From Microbispora sp. ZYX-F-249 (lineage in GTDB: Bacteria; Actinomycetota; Actinomycetes; Streptosporangiales; Streptosporangiaceae): DNA of 64,000 bases. Below the pieces are notes generated by a model, which was not told the origin of the DNA, made no database searches, and was given only the letters and a program-made list of their open reading frames with translations. Made by a program: the position numbers and the translations under genes. Position 1 is the first letter of the stretch, and the number at the start of each line of letters is the position of its first letter. Shown piece after piece: positions 42,458 through 50,843 of this stretch. The stretch lies in NCBI RefSeq assembly GCF_039649665.1, contig NZ_JBDJAW010000017.1:106102-170101 (forward strand). Reading direction: 5' to 3'.

Positions 42458-43530
42458 GCGTTCTCGCGCAGCGGGAAGCTGCGGCACTGCGTGAAGAATG
42501 GCTGGGCCGCGTGTTGTCGACGCGGCCCGCCGACCGTCCGGCCGCCGAGGCCGCCATCTCCGGGCTCTACGGCCTGATCGGGCTCGCTCCGCCCCGGTTC
42601 CACTGGGTCCCTTCACCGCTCACGGCCCTGACCACCCTCCCGCCCGGGGCGCGTCCCCGGCCCGGGGAAGACACGGGCCGGTTATCGGACTGGCCCCTCA
42701 TCCACCGGTTGGACGCCCTGGCGATGGGGCTCCGCCTCGACCTCGAAACGCGGGTCCGCCGCGCGCATCGGGGCCTGGACGACTGGATCCGCCGCGACAT
42801 TCGCGTCCCGCTCGAGCGCTCGATCGACGGCGCGTTCGTCCGGCCGGTCCTGGCCGCGCACGCACCACAGCGCCCCAGGCCCGACTGGTACCGCACCCAG
42901 GGCGCCTCCTGGGTCGCCCACTACGACGCCCTGCGGCGGGCGGGGGTGGTCTTCCCTGCCGGGCAGTCGCGGCATCTCGACCTGTGGGCCACCGCGGCCG
43001 CCTCCTGCGGCCCCTGGTGGCCCCGCCAGGACGTCTGCGTCGTGTCCGAACGGCCCACCGTCCTCCGTACGGAGGTGTGGGGCGACGACGGCGAGGTGCG
43101 GCCGCACTGCGCGGACGGCCCGGCCGTGCGGTACGCCGACGGCTGGGAGGTGCACGCCTGGCACGGCACGCTCGTGCCTCCGTGGGTGATCACCGATCCG
43201 TCCGTCGAACGCATCGAGCGGGAGGAGAACGTCGAGGTCAGACGGTGCGCGATCGAGCGCGTCGGCTGGGACGCCTACATCGATCGGGCCGGGCTGCGCC
43301 CGGTCGCCTCCGCCCCCGACCCCGGCAACCCCGGCCACTTCCTGCGGCTCTACGACCTGCGCCGGGAGACCCGGGTGCTCCTCGCGGTGAACGGCTCCCT
43401 CGAACGCGACGGGACCCGCCGCCGGTACGGGCTGACCGTGCCGGGCTACTTCCGCGACCCGGTCGCGGCCGCCGGTTGGACCTACGGGCTGTCCGCCGAG
43501 CAGTACTCCCTTCTCGTCCGCCGAACCTGA
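42454..43530 (+). CDS. DUF6745-like protein of unknown function
   Basis: 358 residues, no signal peptide. Helical N-terminal half, then a Trp-rich centre (LDLWATAAASCGPWWPRQDVCVVSERP) and the segment PHCADGPAVRYADGWEVHAWHGTLVP typical of DUF6745 proteins as I recall them, then RCAIERVGWDAYI. From memory such proteins occur near peptide-repeat or leucine-rich-repeat proteins, but no activity is known. Leu77 is TTA. The GTG start is the best guess. A second unknown gene follows 10 bp downstream. Confidence 0.6.
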   Translation: MSVLAQREAAALREEWLGRVLSTRPADRPAAEAAISGLYGLIGLAPPRFHWVPSPLTALTTLPPGARPRPGEDTGRLSDWPLIHRLDALAMGLRLDLETRVRRAHRGLDDWIRRDIRVPLERSIDGAFVRPVLAAHAPQRPRPDWYRTQGASWVAHYDALRRAGVVFPAGQSRHLDLWATAAASCGPWWPRQDVCVVSERPTVLRTEVWGDDGEVRPHCADGPAVRYADGWEVHAWHGTLVPPWVITDPSVERIEREENVEVRRCAIERVGWDAYIDRAGLRPVASAPDPGNPGHFLRLYDLRRETRVLLAVNGSLERDGTRRRYGLTVPGYFRDPVAAAGWTYGLSAEQYSLLVRRT

Positions 43531-43540
43531 GGTGACTCCC

Positions 43541-44005
43541 ATGACTGTGACTCTGGCTTCCGCGACTCTGGCGTCCCTGTCCCACCGGACCGGACTCGCC
43601 GTGCTCGACCATCTCGAGCGATCGGCGCGCATCCCCGTCGTCGACGGGCTCCACGCCCAGGGCGACCTCATCGTCGTCCCGCTCCCGCTCATCGCCGCGT
43701 CCGTGGAGGCCCGGCCGCGGGCCCGGTGGACCGAGGTGCCGCCCGAGGGCGTCGAGTTGCTGCGCGGCGCCGCCGGCGGCAACCCGCACACGCTCGTCGC
43801 CGACCCGGGCACCTGCCGCTGGACGGCGGACGTCGCCGACGCCGAGGGCTTGGCGCTCGGGATCTTCGAGGCCTCGGCCGTCGTCTACCTGCTGCATCCC
43901 GAGCACGGCGGGACGGGCTGCGCCCCCGGCGCCTACGTCGTACGGCGGCAGCGCGAGCAGTGGTCCCGCGGGCCGGCCCTCGGGGCACGGCTCGTGGCGG
44001 ACTGA
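43541..44005 (+). CDS. Unknown protein, partner of the DUF6745 gene
   Basis: 154 residues; GAGGTGA lies 6-7 nt before the ATG. Predicted soluble and globular: HRTGLAVLDHLERSARIPVVDGLHAQGDLIVVPLPL, then VPPEGVELLRGAAGGNPHTLVAD and GLALGIFEASAVVYLLHPEHGGTGCAPGAYVVRRQREQW. I recognise no family with confidence; equivalent small genes commonly follow DUF6745 genes in actinomycetes as far as I remember. Probably co-transcribed and ends at a strong terminator. Confidence 0.6.
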   Translation: MTVTLASATLASLSHRTGLAVLDHLERSARIPVVDGLHAQGDLIVVPLPLIAASVEARPRARWTEVPPEGVELLRGAAGGNPHTLVADPGTCRWTADVADAEGLALGIFEASAVVYLLHPEHGGTGCAPGAYVVRRQREQWSRGPALGARLVAD

Positions 44006-44021
44006 CGCCCCACAGAAGAAA

Positions 44022-44052
44022 CCGGGCCCGGGGACGTGGTCCCCGGGCCCGG
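44022..44052. terminator. Bidirectional terminator
   Basis: Perfect 14-bp stem CCGGGCCCGGGGAC / GTCCCCGGGCCCGG with a 3-nt loop, between convergent genes. Confidence 0.85.
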
Positions 44053-44089
44053 CTCTCGCTGATTCAGCGCCGCAGAGCGCTCAGACCGC

Positions 44090-45535
44090 TCAGAGCGTGA
44101 GGCCCGTGAGCACCATGACCTTCTCGTAGGTGAAGTCCTCCATCGCCGAGCGCAGCCCCTCGCGGCCCACGCCCGACTCCTTGACCCCGCCGTACGGCAT
44201 CTGGTCGGCCCGGTAGGACGGCACGTCGCCGATGATGACGCCGCCGACCTCGAGCTCGCGGTTGGCCCGGAAGGCGACGTCCAGGCTGCGGGTGAACACC
44301 CCGGCCTGCAGGCCGTACCGCGAGTCGTTGACCGCGGCGAACGCCTCGTCGACCGAGGCGACCCGCTGCACGATCATGACGGGCCCGAAGACCTCCTCGC
44401 ACGCCACCTTGGCGTCGGCGGGCACGTCGGCCAGCACGGTGGGGGCGACGGTCGCGCCCTCCCTGGTGCCGCCCGCCAGCAGGCGCGCCCCGGCGGCGAC
44501 GGCCTCGTCGACCCAGCTCACGACGCGGATCGCGGCGTCCTCGCTGACGAGGGGGCCGACCTGCGTCTTGTCGTCCGCGGGGTCGCCGGTCACGAGCGCG
44601 CCGACGGCGGCGACGAGCTTGCCGGTGAACGCGTCGGCGACCGCGTCCTCCACGAGCACCCGCTGCACCGCGATGCAGCTCTGGCCCGCCTGGTAGTTGG
44701 AGAAGAGCGCCACGCGGCTCGCCGCCCAGTCGAGGTCGGCGTCGGCCAGCACGACCGCCGCGGCGTTGCCGCCGAGTTCGAGTGTGACGTGCTTGCGCGG
44801 CACGCTGTCCAGGATCGAGTAGCCGACCGGGCCGGAGCCGGTGAAGGAGATGACCGGCAGCCGAGGGTCCTCCACCAGCGCGGCCGCCCTGTCGTTCGGC
44901 ACGGGCAGCACGGAGAACATGCCCTCGGGCAGATCGGTCTCGGCCAGGATCTCGCCGAGCACGAGCGCGGAGAGCGGAGTCGCGGGGGCGGGCTTGACCA
45001 CGATCGGCGCGCCGACGGCGATGGCGGGGGCGACCTTGTGCGCCACCAGGTTGAGCGGGAAGTTGAACGGCGTGATCGCCAGCACCGGGCCGTGCGGCAC
45101 GCGGGAGACGTAGGCGAGCCGTCCCTGCGCCGCGGGCTCGGTGTCCAGCCGCTGCACCTCGCCGCTGAACCGGCGGGCCTCCTCGGCGCCGAAGCGGAAC
45201 GTCGAGATCGCGCGGCCCACCTCGCCGCGCGCCCAGAAGATCGGCTTGCCGTTCTCGGCGCTGATGAGCTGGGCGATCTCCTCGGCGCGCTCGGTCAGCC
45301 GCCGGGCCACGTGGGCCAGCGCCTCGGCGCGTACGTGGATGGGCAGCGCGGCGGCCTGCTTGCGCACGGCGTCGGCGGCGGCCACCGCCTGCTCGACCTG
45401 CTCGGGGGTCGGCACCGAGTGGACGCCGACGACCCTGCCGTCGTGGGGGTTGGTCACGGCCTGCTCGGCGTCCCCGGTGACGGGGCGACCGGCGAGCCAG
45501 AAGGGGCGGGGATCGGAAGTGCGGCCTACGTCCAT
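44090..45535 (-). CDS. Aldehyde dehydrogenase (succinate-semialdehyde dehydrogenase-like)
   Basis: 481 residues. Class-3-like NAD(P)+ ALDH: ITPFNFPLNLVAHK (catalytic Asn), VVKPAPATPLSAL, SFTGSGPVGYSI, ELGGNAAAVVL (Glu general base), NYQAGQSCIAVQ (catalytic Cys), EEVFGPVMIV and MPYGGVKESGVGREG. With gabT and a PucR regulator 3-4 kb away, oxidation of succinate semialdehyde in GABA breakdown is likely, but other short aldehydes are possible. The divergent TetR gene probably regulates it. Confidence 0.88.
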   Translation of the reverse strand: MDVGRTSDPRPFWLAGRPVTGDAEQAVTNPHDGRVVGVHSVPTPEQVEQAVAAADAVRKQAAALPIHVRAEALAHVARRLTERAEEIAQLISAENGKPIFWARGEVGRAISTFRFGAEEARRFSGEVQRLDTEPAAQGRLAYVSRVPHGPVLAITPFNFPLNLVAHKVAPAIAVGAPIVVKPAPATPLSALVLGEILAETDLPEGMFSVLPVPNDRAAALVEDPRLPVISFTGSGPVGYSILDSVPRKHVTLELGGNAAAVVLADADLDWAASRVALFSNYQAGQSCIAVQRVLVEDAVADAFTGKLVAAVGALVTGDPADDKTQVGPLVSEDAAIRVVSWVDEAVAAGARLLAGGTREGATVAPTVLADVPADAKVACEEVFGPVMIVQRVASVDEAFAAVNDSRYGLQAGVFTRSLDVAFRANRELEVGGVIIGDVPSYRADQMPYGGVKESGVGREGLRSAMEDFTYEKVMVLTGLTL

Positions 45536-45753
45536 GTCTTCACGCTATGGCACCTGGCGGGAGGCGGTCCCTACGCCGGACGGGCCAATCGCCGCCCTCC
45601 GTCGCGCCATCGTGGACAACTTCTCAGATGTCACAGATGCGCGGCAATTTCATGATGTTTTCTGTTTCATCGCGGTTTGAAGGCGGAGCGGCATGGTTAA
45701 GTCATCATCCGGGTCTGTCGCGGGACCCCCAATATGAGAAGGGCTCGTCGCTG

Positions 45754-46386
45754 ATGGGTACGCCGGCGCCGCTCGGTCTTCAGGGTGCCTACGCACGTGG
45801 CCATCGCAGCAACTACGACGAGTTGCGCACCCGTCTCCTCGACGTCGCCAACGGGCTGCTCGCCAAAGCCGGGCCGGAAAGCCTGACCGTACGCAGGATC
45901 GCCGCCGAGGCCGGCTGCTCGACCCAGGTCATCTACACGATGTTCGGCAGCAAGGAGGGGCTGGCCGAGGCGCTCTACCTGGAGGGCTTCGAGCGGTTCC
46001 GGCGCAGGCTGGAGGCCGTGCCGAAGCGCGACGACCCGCTGGAGCACCTGAGTCTGCTCGGCCCCGCGTACCGGGAGGCGGCGCTGGCCGAGCCCGGTTA
46101 CTACAGCCTGATGTTCGAGCGGGCCATCCCCGGCTTCGTGCCGAGCGAGCGCGCCCGCACCCTGGCGAGGGCCGCGCTCAACATCGTCGACCGGGTGATC
46201 GCCGACTGCATCTCCGCCGGTCACCTCGTGCCCACCCAGCCCCGGAAGATCGCCGATGCGCTGTGGGCCGCGGCTCAGGGCGCGCTCGGCCTGGAACGTG
46301 CCGGACATCTGCCCGATGGCAAGACGTACGAGATCGTCACGAACGCCACTATCCGCTCTTTCCTCGCCCGCCGTCCCTCCGCCTGA
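45754..46386 (+). CDS. TetR family regulator beside the ALDH gene
   Basis: 210 residues from the ATG with AAGGG 10 nt upstream. HTH ~22-68 (LLDVANGLLAKAGPESLTVRRIAAEAG, STQVIYTMFGSKEGL). C-terminal TetR_C domain with YYSLMFERAIPGF and LWAAAQGALGLERAG. Divergent from the aldehyde dehydrogenase; the 218-bp spacer 45536-45753 carries AT-rich TTTCATGATG and TTTCATCG elements that may be control sites. Confidence 0.88.
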   Translation: MGTPAPLGLQGAYARGHRSNYDELRTRLLDVANGLLAKAGPESLTVRRIAAEAGCSTQVIYTMFGSKEGLAEALYLEGFERFRRRLEAVPKRDDPLEHLSLLGPAYREAALAEPGYYSLMFERAIPGFVPSERARTLARAALNIVDRVIADCISAGHLVPTQPRKIADALWAAAQGALGLERAGHLPDGKTYEIVTNATIRSFLARRPSA

Positions 46387-46398
46387 GCCCGGCCCGAG

Positions 46399-48156
46399 CT
46401 AGAGGCACAGCGCGATCCACAGCTCGGCCCGGACGGCGGGATCGTCCAGATCGCGGCCGAGCAGTTCGCTCACCCGCTTCATGCGGTACCGGAGGGTGTG
46501 CCGGTGCACGCCCAGACGTTGCGCCGCCGCGTCCCAGTGGCCGTTGCTGGCCAGGTAGGCCCGCAGCGACTCGACCAGATCGGCGCGCGAGCCGTACTCG
46601 CGGAGCGGCGCGAGGATCGCCGCGGCGAACGACGCGGCGGCGGCCGGGTCGATCAGCGACAGCAGCCCGCGCCCGGCCAGTTCGCTGAAGCGCGCCACCG
46701 GCGAGGCCGAGACGAGCGCCCGTCTCGCCTGGTCGAGAGCACGGTCCAGGGAATGGTCGGGGGCATGGTTGATCGCATGGTGCAAGGCGTGGCGCAGGGC
46801 GCGGTCCGGAGCACGGTCCTCCCAGGACTCCGCGCGCATCTCCGCGGGGGTCTCGGTCCGGCTCTCCATCCGGCTCTCCATCCGGCTCTCCGCCCGGCAC
46901 TCCGCCCGGTTGTCGGTCCGCGCGGCGGCCGCGATCTCCACGCCGGGCGCGCTGACGCCCACCCGGCCGTGCCGCGCGGCCAGCGCGACGACCTCGTCGG
47001 CGCAGGAGTCCGGTGCCAGCACGACGAGCAGCCCCTCCCAGTGCGCGGTGAAGCACGAGGGGACCACCCGCGACGTCGTCCCGGCGGCCGGCCCGCCCTT
47101 CGCCTCACGGGCACTCGCCGCGGCCGGCCGGCGCCCGCCGGCGGAGTGCGGCGCCGCGCCGCTCAGGGCCTCGGTCAGCGCCTCGGGGTCGGGGGTGTCG
47201 CAGGCGAGGACCGTGACCGGCTCCCGGGGCAGCCGCATGCCCAGGGCCGACAGGGTCTCCGCGGCGGCCCGCGCCTCACCGGCGAGCAGCAGCCGGAGCA
47301 CCGCCGAGCGCACGTGCGCCGCCGCCGACCGCTGCTCCCTGCCCTGTTCCAGCGCGAGCGTCAGCAGGGACCCGGCCGCGTTGACGACCGTGTGCGCGAT
47401 GGGCGCGAACGGCCGCGGCGAGCCCACCGCGAAGAATCCCCTGCGGCCCAGCGGCTGGACGACGACATGCTCGTCCGGGGTGGCCAGTGCGAGGCTCGAC
47501 AGCGACGGCGCGTTCCGCAGCCGGGTGATCTCGGGCTCGAGCGACCGGGCCGTCTCCCCCGCCCAGTCCGCCGCCGCGCCGCGCGGGCCGGCCGGACCGG
47601 CGCGGCGGCCGGTCGCGTCGGCGGCGTGCCGTACGGCGCCCGAGGGGTCCAGCAGCAGCGCCCAGCCGCCGATCTCCCGCGCCAGCCGGTCCACCACGGC
47701 CACCGGCCCCTCGCGCTGCAGCGCGGCGCGGGTGAGCCTGCCCTGAGCGGCGAAGGCGCGGCTGATCTCCTCGTACTGCTCCCCGGCGAGCAGGTCGCTG
47801 ACGGCCTTGCCGATCGCGATGAAGGGGGTGTCCCTCGGCACCTCGACCAACGGCAGCCCGGCGGCCTCGGCCGCCTCCGCGAACCCGGGCGGCACGGCCT
47901 CGTGGCTCAGCCCCACCCCGAACCCCAGCCCGGTGACGCCCCGGGCCACGAGCCGGGAGACGTACGGCACGGCGTCGCCGGCGGACAGGCGCATGCCGGT
48001 CGTGAGCACCAGTTCGCCGCCTTCGAGGAACGGCGTCGGATCCTCCAGCTCGCTCACCGCGACCCAGCGGACCTGCCGGTCGAGGCCGCTCCGCCCCGCG
48101 AGGACCGCGAGGTGGAGCGGTACGATCGCGGTGATCCGGCGCAGCGTGGGTGCCAC
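46399..48156 (-). CDS. PucR family regulator with repeat insertion (GABA locus)
   Basis: 585 residues from the GTG preceded by GGGGGAAGAG. N-terminal PucR sensory domain (~1-130: DRQVRWVAVSELEDPTPFLEGGELVLTTGM, PRDTPFIAIGKAVSDLL), a central GAF/GGDEF-like region, and the C-terminal PucR HTH (YLASNGHWDAAAQRLGVHRHTLRYRMKRVSEL). Residues ~409-473 are a low-complexity insertion of Glu-Ser-Arg and Leu-His-Ala/Asp-His units. In Corynebacterium a PucR protein (GabR) activates GABA genes, so this one probably controls the divergent gabT. Confidence 0.9.
   Translation of the reverse strand: MAPTLRRITAIVPLHLAVLAGRSGLDRQVRWVAVSELEDPTPFLEGGELVLTTGMRLSAGDAVPYVSRLVARGVTGLGFGVGLSHEAVPPGFAEAAEAAGLPLVEVPRDTPFIAIGKAVSDLLAGEQYEEISRAFAAQGRLTRAALQREGPVAVVDRLAREIGGWALLLDPSGAVRHAADATGRRAGPAGPRGAAADWAGETARSLEPEITRLRNAPSLSSLALATPDEHVVVQPLGRRGFFAVGSPRPFAPIAHTVVNAAGSLLTLALEQGREQRSAAAHVRSAVLRLLLAGEARAAAETLSALGMRLPREPVTVLACDTPDPEALTEALSGAAPHSAGGRRPAAASAREAKGGPAAGTTSRVVPSCFTAHWEGLLVVLAPDSCADEVVALAARHGRVGVSAPGVEIAAAARTDNRAECRAESRMESRMESRTETPAEMRAESWEDRAPDRALRHALHHAINHAPDHSLDRALDQARRALVSASPVARFSELAGRGLLSLIDPAAAASFAAAILAPLREYGSRADLVESLRAYLASNGHWDAAAQRLGVHRHTLRYRMKRVSELLGRDLDDPAVRAELWIALCL
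46737..46930 (-). repeat. In-frame repeat tract within the PucR gene
   Basis: Near-identical 12-nt units (CGGCTCTCCATC and variants) on the plus strand and degenerate CATGGT/GCGTGG units. They encode (M/R)ESR and RALxHA runs and look like slippage expansion. Confidence 0.65.
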
Positions 48157-48251
48157 TGCTCTTCCCCCCGAACAGCCGGCTTGTCCTGTCCGGCCAAAAG
48201 TACGTCTCCATTCTGACATAGCGGCATATCGGCAGGTGGCGGCGGCGGTCG

Positions 48252-48257
48252 TACGGT
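48252..48257 (+). promoter_or_regulatory. Probable -10 element of gabT (leaderless)
   Basis: TACGGT, 7 nt, ATG 48265, in the 108-bp spacer to the divergent PucR gene. Confidence 0.45.
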
Positions 48258-48264
48258 CTCAGGT

Positions 48265-49614
48265 ATGAGCACTGCCACCACGCACGGCGGCCCGCAGCTC
48301 CCTCAGGAGCGCCGCCTCGTCACCGAGATCCCCGGCCCGCGGTCCCGCGAGCTGCTCGCGCGCAAGCAGTCCGCCGTGCCTCCGGGCATCGGCACCACGC
48401 TGCCCGTCTTCGTGACCCACGCGGGCGGCGGTGTGATCGTCGACGCGGACGGCAACTCGCTGATCGACTTCGGCTCCGGCATCGCCGTGACCAACGTCGG
48501 CAACGCCGCCCCCCGGGTCGTCGAGCGCGTGCAGAAGCAGGTCGCCGACTTCACCCACACCTGTTTCATGGTCGCCCCGTACGAGTCGTACGTCGAGGTG
48601 TGCGAGAAGCTCAACGAGCTCACGCCAGGCGACCACGAGAAGCGGACGTTCCTGGTCAACAGCGGCGCGGAGGCCGTCGAGAACGCGGTCAAGGTCGCCC
48701 GGCACGCCACCGGGCGGCAGGCGGTCGTCGTCTTCGACCACGGCTACCACGGCCGCACGCTGCTGACGATGACGCTGACGGCCAAGAGCATGCCGTACAA
48801 GCACGGCTTCGGGCCGTTCGCGCCCGAGGTGTACCGGGTGCCGCTCGCCTACCCGTTCCGCTGGCCGACCGGCCCGGACAACTGCGCCGAGGAGGCCGCG
48901 GCGCAGGCGATCGACATGATCAACAAGCAGATCGGCGCGGAGAACGTCGCGGCGGTGCTCATCGAGCCGATCGCGGGCGAGGGCGGCTTCATCGAGCCGG
49001 CCCGCGGCTTCCTGCCGAAGATCGTGGAGTTCTGCCGCGCCAACGGCATCGTGTTCATCGCCGACGAGGTGCAGACGGGCTTCGCCCGCACCGGCCACAT
49101 GTTCGCCTGCGAGGACGAGGGCATCGTCCCGGACATCATCACCACCGCCAAGGGCATCGCCGGCGGCCTTCCGCTGGCGGCGGTGACCGGCAGGGCCGAC
49201 CTGCTCGACCACGTCCACAGCGGCGGCCTCGGCGGCACCTACGGCGGCAACCCGCTCGCCTGCGAGGCGGCCCTGGGTGTGCTCGAGACCATCGAGCAGG
49301 ACAAGCTCGTCGAGCGGGCCCGGCACATCGGCGAGATCATGCTGCCCCGCCTGCGCGCCATCCAGGAGCGCAACCCGATCATCGGGGACGTGCGCGGGCG
49401 CGGCGCGATGATCGCCGTCGAGCTCGTGGTGCCCGGCACCAAGGAGCCCTACCCCGCCGCCGAGATCGCGCGCAGGTGCCACGAGCAGGGCCTGCTCGCG
49501 CTCACCGCCGGGACGTACGGCAACGTGCTGCGCTTCCTGCCGCCGCTCGTCATCCCGGACCACCTGCTCGAGGAGGGCCTCTCCATTCTGGAGAAGGCAC
49601 TCAACGTGGAGTAG
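48265..49614 (+). CDS. gabT: 4-aminobutyrate--2-oxoglutarate transaminase
   Basis: 449 residues, class III PLP aminotransferase. FLVNSGAEAVENAVKVAR, FDHGYHGRTLLTMTLT (cofactor ring stacking), EPIAGEGGFIEPARGFL, FIADEVQTGFARTG (Asp for PLP), ITTAKGIAGGLPLAAV (Schiff-base Lys), GGTYGGNPLACEAA. Typical GabT; transfers the amino group of GABA to 2-oxoglutarate giving succinate semialdehyde, which the dehydrogenase at 44.1-45.5 kb could oxidise. PucR control from the divergent gene is likely. Confidence 0.95.
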   Translation: MSTATTHGGPQLPQERRLVTEIPGPRSRELLARKQSAVPPGIGTTLPVFVTHAGGGVIVDADGNSLIDFGSGIAVTNVGNAAPRVVERVQKQVADFTHTCFMVAPYESYVEVCEKLNELTPGDHEKRTFLVNSGAEAVENAVKVARHATGRQAVVVFDHGYHGRTLLTMTLTAKSMPYKHGFGPFAPEVYRVPLAYPFRWPTGPDNCAEEAAAQAIDMINKQIGAENVAAVLIEPIAGEGGFIEPARGFLPKIVEFCRANGIVFIADEVQTGFARTGHMFACEDEGIVPDIITTAKGIAGGLPLAAVTGRADLLDHVHSGGLGGTYGGNPLACEAALGVLETIEQDKLVERARHIGEIMLPRLRAIQERNPIIGDVRGRGAMIAVELVVPGTKEPYPAAEIARRCHEQGLLALTAGTYGNVLRFLPPLVIPDHLLEEGLSILEKALNVE

Positions 49615-49624
49615 ACCGTTTAAA

Positions 49625-49675
49625 CAACATCAAAAGGGGCACCCGGTCTGTTCCACGGTGTCCCTTTTGTTGTTG
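49625..49675 (+). terminator. gabT terminator
   Basis: CAACATCAAAAGGGGCACC pairs with GGTGTCCCTTTTGTTGTTG (two mismatches) around a 13-nt loop; it ends in a T-rich run, an almost classical intrinsic terminator. Confidence 0.75.
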
Positions 49676-49743
49676 CACGGCTTGCGTTATGCCTCGATTT
49701 AACCATCGCTTGGCCCGACTCGCGCCGATCACGAAGGGTAACC

Positions 49744-49753
49744 GCGTTATAAC
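49744..49753. promoter_or_regulatory. Palindrome upstream of the small Cys protein
   Basis: CGTTATAACG, a perfect 10-bp palindrome containing a TATAAC -10-like sequence, 31 bp before ATG 49785, flanked by AACCG/CGGTT. Confidence 0.4.
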
Positions 49754-49784
49754 GGTTCCGATAGGCGATCGAGGGGGGACTTTG

Positions 49785-50033
49785 ATGGGCTGGAACCCGA
49801 ACGGCGCCGAGCGGCTCATGCTGACGTTCGACCCTGCCGGCCTCACCACCACGCAGCGCGACGGCGACGCCTGCGTCGTCTGCCACAAGAAGTGGCCCCG
49901 CCCCCGGGTCAAGGTCGGGATGCTGCCCGACAACGCCCCCGTCCACGCGTGCGACGACTGCGCCGAGGCTTTGCTACCCGCCCCGGAGGGCAAGGTGCCG
50001 CTGCCCCGCCGCTCCCGGGCGGCCATGTCCTGA
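49785..50033 (+). CDS. Small Cys-rich (zinc-ribbon-like) protein
   Basis: 82 residues; GAGGGGGG 6-8 nt before the ATG. Two CxxC motifs, CVVC (30-33) and CDDC (56-59) around a 22-residue spacer, with His54 nearby, suggest one zinc site. Basic C-terminus (PRRSRAAM). No family recognised. Its own promoter-like palindrome, a good ribosome binding site and clean codon bias argue it is real despite being short. Confidence 0.65.
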   Translation: MGWNPNGAERLMLTFDPAGLTTTQRDGDACVVCHKKWPRPRVKVGMLPDNAPVHACDDCAEALLPAPEGKVPLPRRSRAAMS

Positions 50034-50165
50034 CCCGGGCCCTCTCCCGTTCCGGAACCCCCGAGCACACCGCGCCACTGCCCGGGTCACGCGGCGCGCC
50101 CCCACCGGCTCCGACGCGCGCGCCCGGGCCGCGGTCGCGAATCTTCACCGGGCCTCCCGTCGCGC

Positions 50166-50756
50166 TCAGGTCGCCAGATCCTCCAGGTGGGCGGCCAGCA
50201 CCGCGCTGACGCGCTCGGGCGGCATCGACTCCGGCCTGGCCAGGACGTGCACGGTCAGGCCGTCGATGAGGGCGCGCAGCCGTGCCGCCTCGAACTCGGC
50301 GTCCCGATGCCCGGCGAGCTCCCCCTCCGCGGCGAGCGCGGCGATGGCCGAGGTCGCCACCTCGACCAGACCGTCGTCCGCGTGGCGCAACCAGGCGGCG
50401 GCCGCCGGGTCGCCCTGGGCCCGCGCGGTCAGCTGCAGCCAGACCTCGGCCTCCGCGCGCCGTTCCGCGTCCATGGGCAGCAACTCCTCGAGCAGGCGGC
50501 GTACGGCGACACGGACGGGTCCGTCGAACACCGTGTTCGCGATGCGCGTGCGCACCCGCGCGATGACGTGCTCCATCGCGAAGGCGAGCAGCTCCGCCTG
50601 GGTCGAGAAGTAGTGCCGCAGCGCGCTCGGGGACCAGCCGGCCTCCGCGGCGATGCTGCGCACGGTGGCGGCGCCGACGCCGTCCCGGCGCACGACCCGC
50701 CACAGCGCCTCGGCGATCTCCTCACGCCGCACCTGGCGATCCACGATCTTCGGCAC
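50166..50756 (-). CDS. TetR family regulator
   Basis: 196 residues from the GTG with GGAGGA 4 nt upstream (an earlier in-frame GTG lies before the ribosome binding site). HTH ~9-53 (IAEALWRVVRRDGVGAATVRSIAAEAGWSPSALRHYFSTQAELL). C-terminal BetI-like TetR_C domain (WLQLTARAQGDPAAAAWLRHADDG, LRALIDGLTVHVL). Divergent from a membrane-protein gene, with two 17-bp operator copies between them. Confidence 0.88.
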   Translation of the reverse strand: MPKIVDRQVRREEIAEALWRVVRRDGVGAATVRSIAAEAGWSPSALRHYFSTQAELLAFAMEHVIARVRTRIANTVFDGPVRVAVRRLLEELLPMDAERRAEAEVWLQLTARAQGDPAAAAWLRHADDGLVEVATSAIAALAAEGELAGHRDAEFEAARLRALIDGLTVHVLARPESMPPERVSAVLAAHLEDLAT

Positions 50757-50789
50757 AGATCCTCCAGCCACGCGACTCGCGATTTTTTA

Positions 50790-50831
50790 TAGCACAATGT
50801 GTGAGAAAGCTTCGTAGCACACCGTGCGAAA
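50790..50831. promoter_or_regulatory. Twin 17-bp operators
   Basis: TAGCACAATGTGTGAGA (50790-50806) and TAGCACACCGTGCGAAA (50815-50831), direct copies 25 bp apart, in the divergent tetR/membrane-protein promoter. Each contains a weak GCACA-TGTGC dyad. Confidence 0.6.
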
Positions 50832-50843
50832 TAAGGAGCCGGC

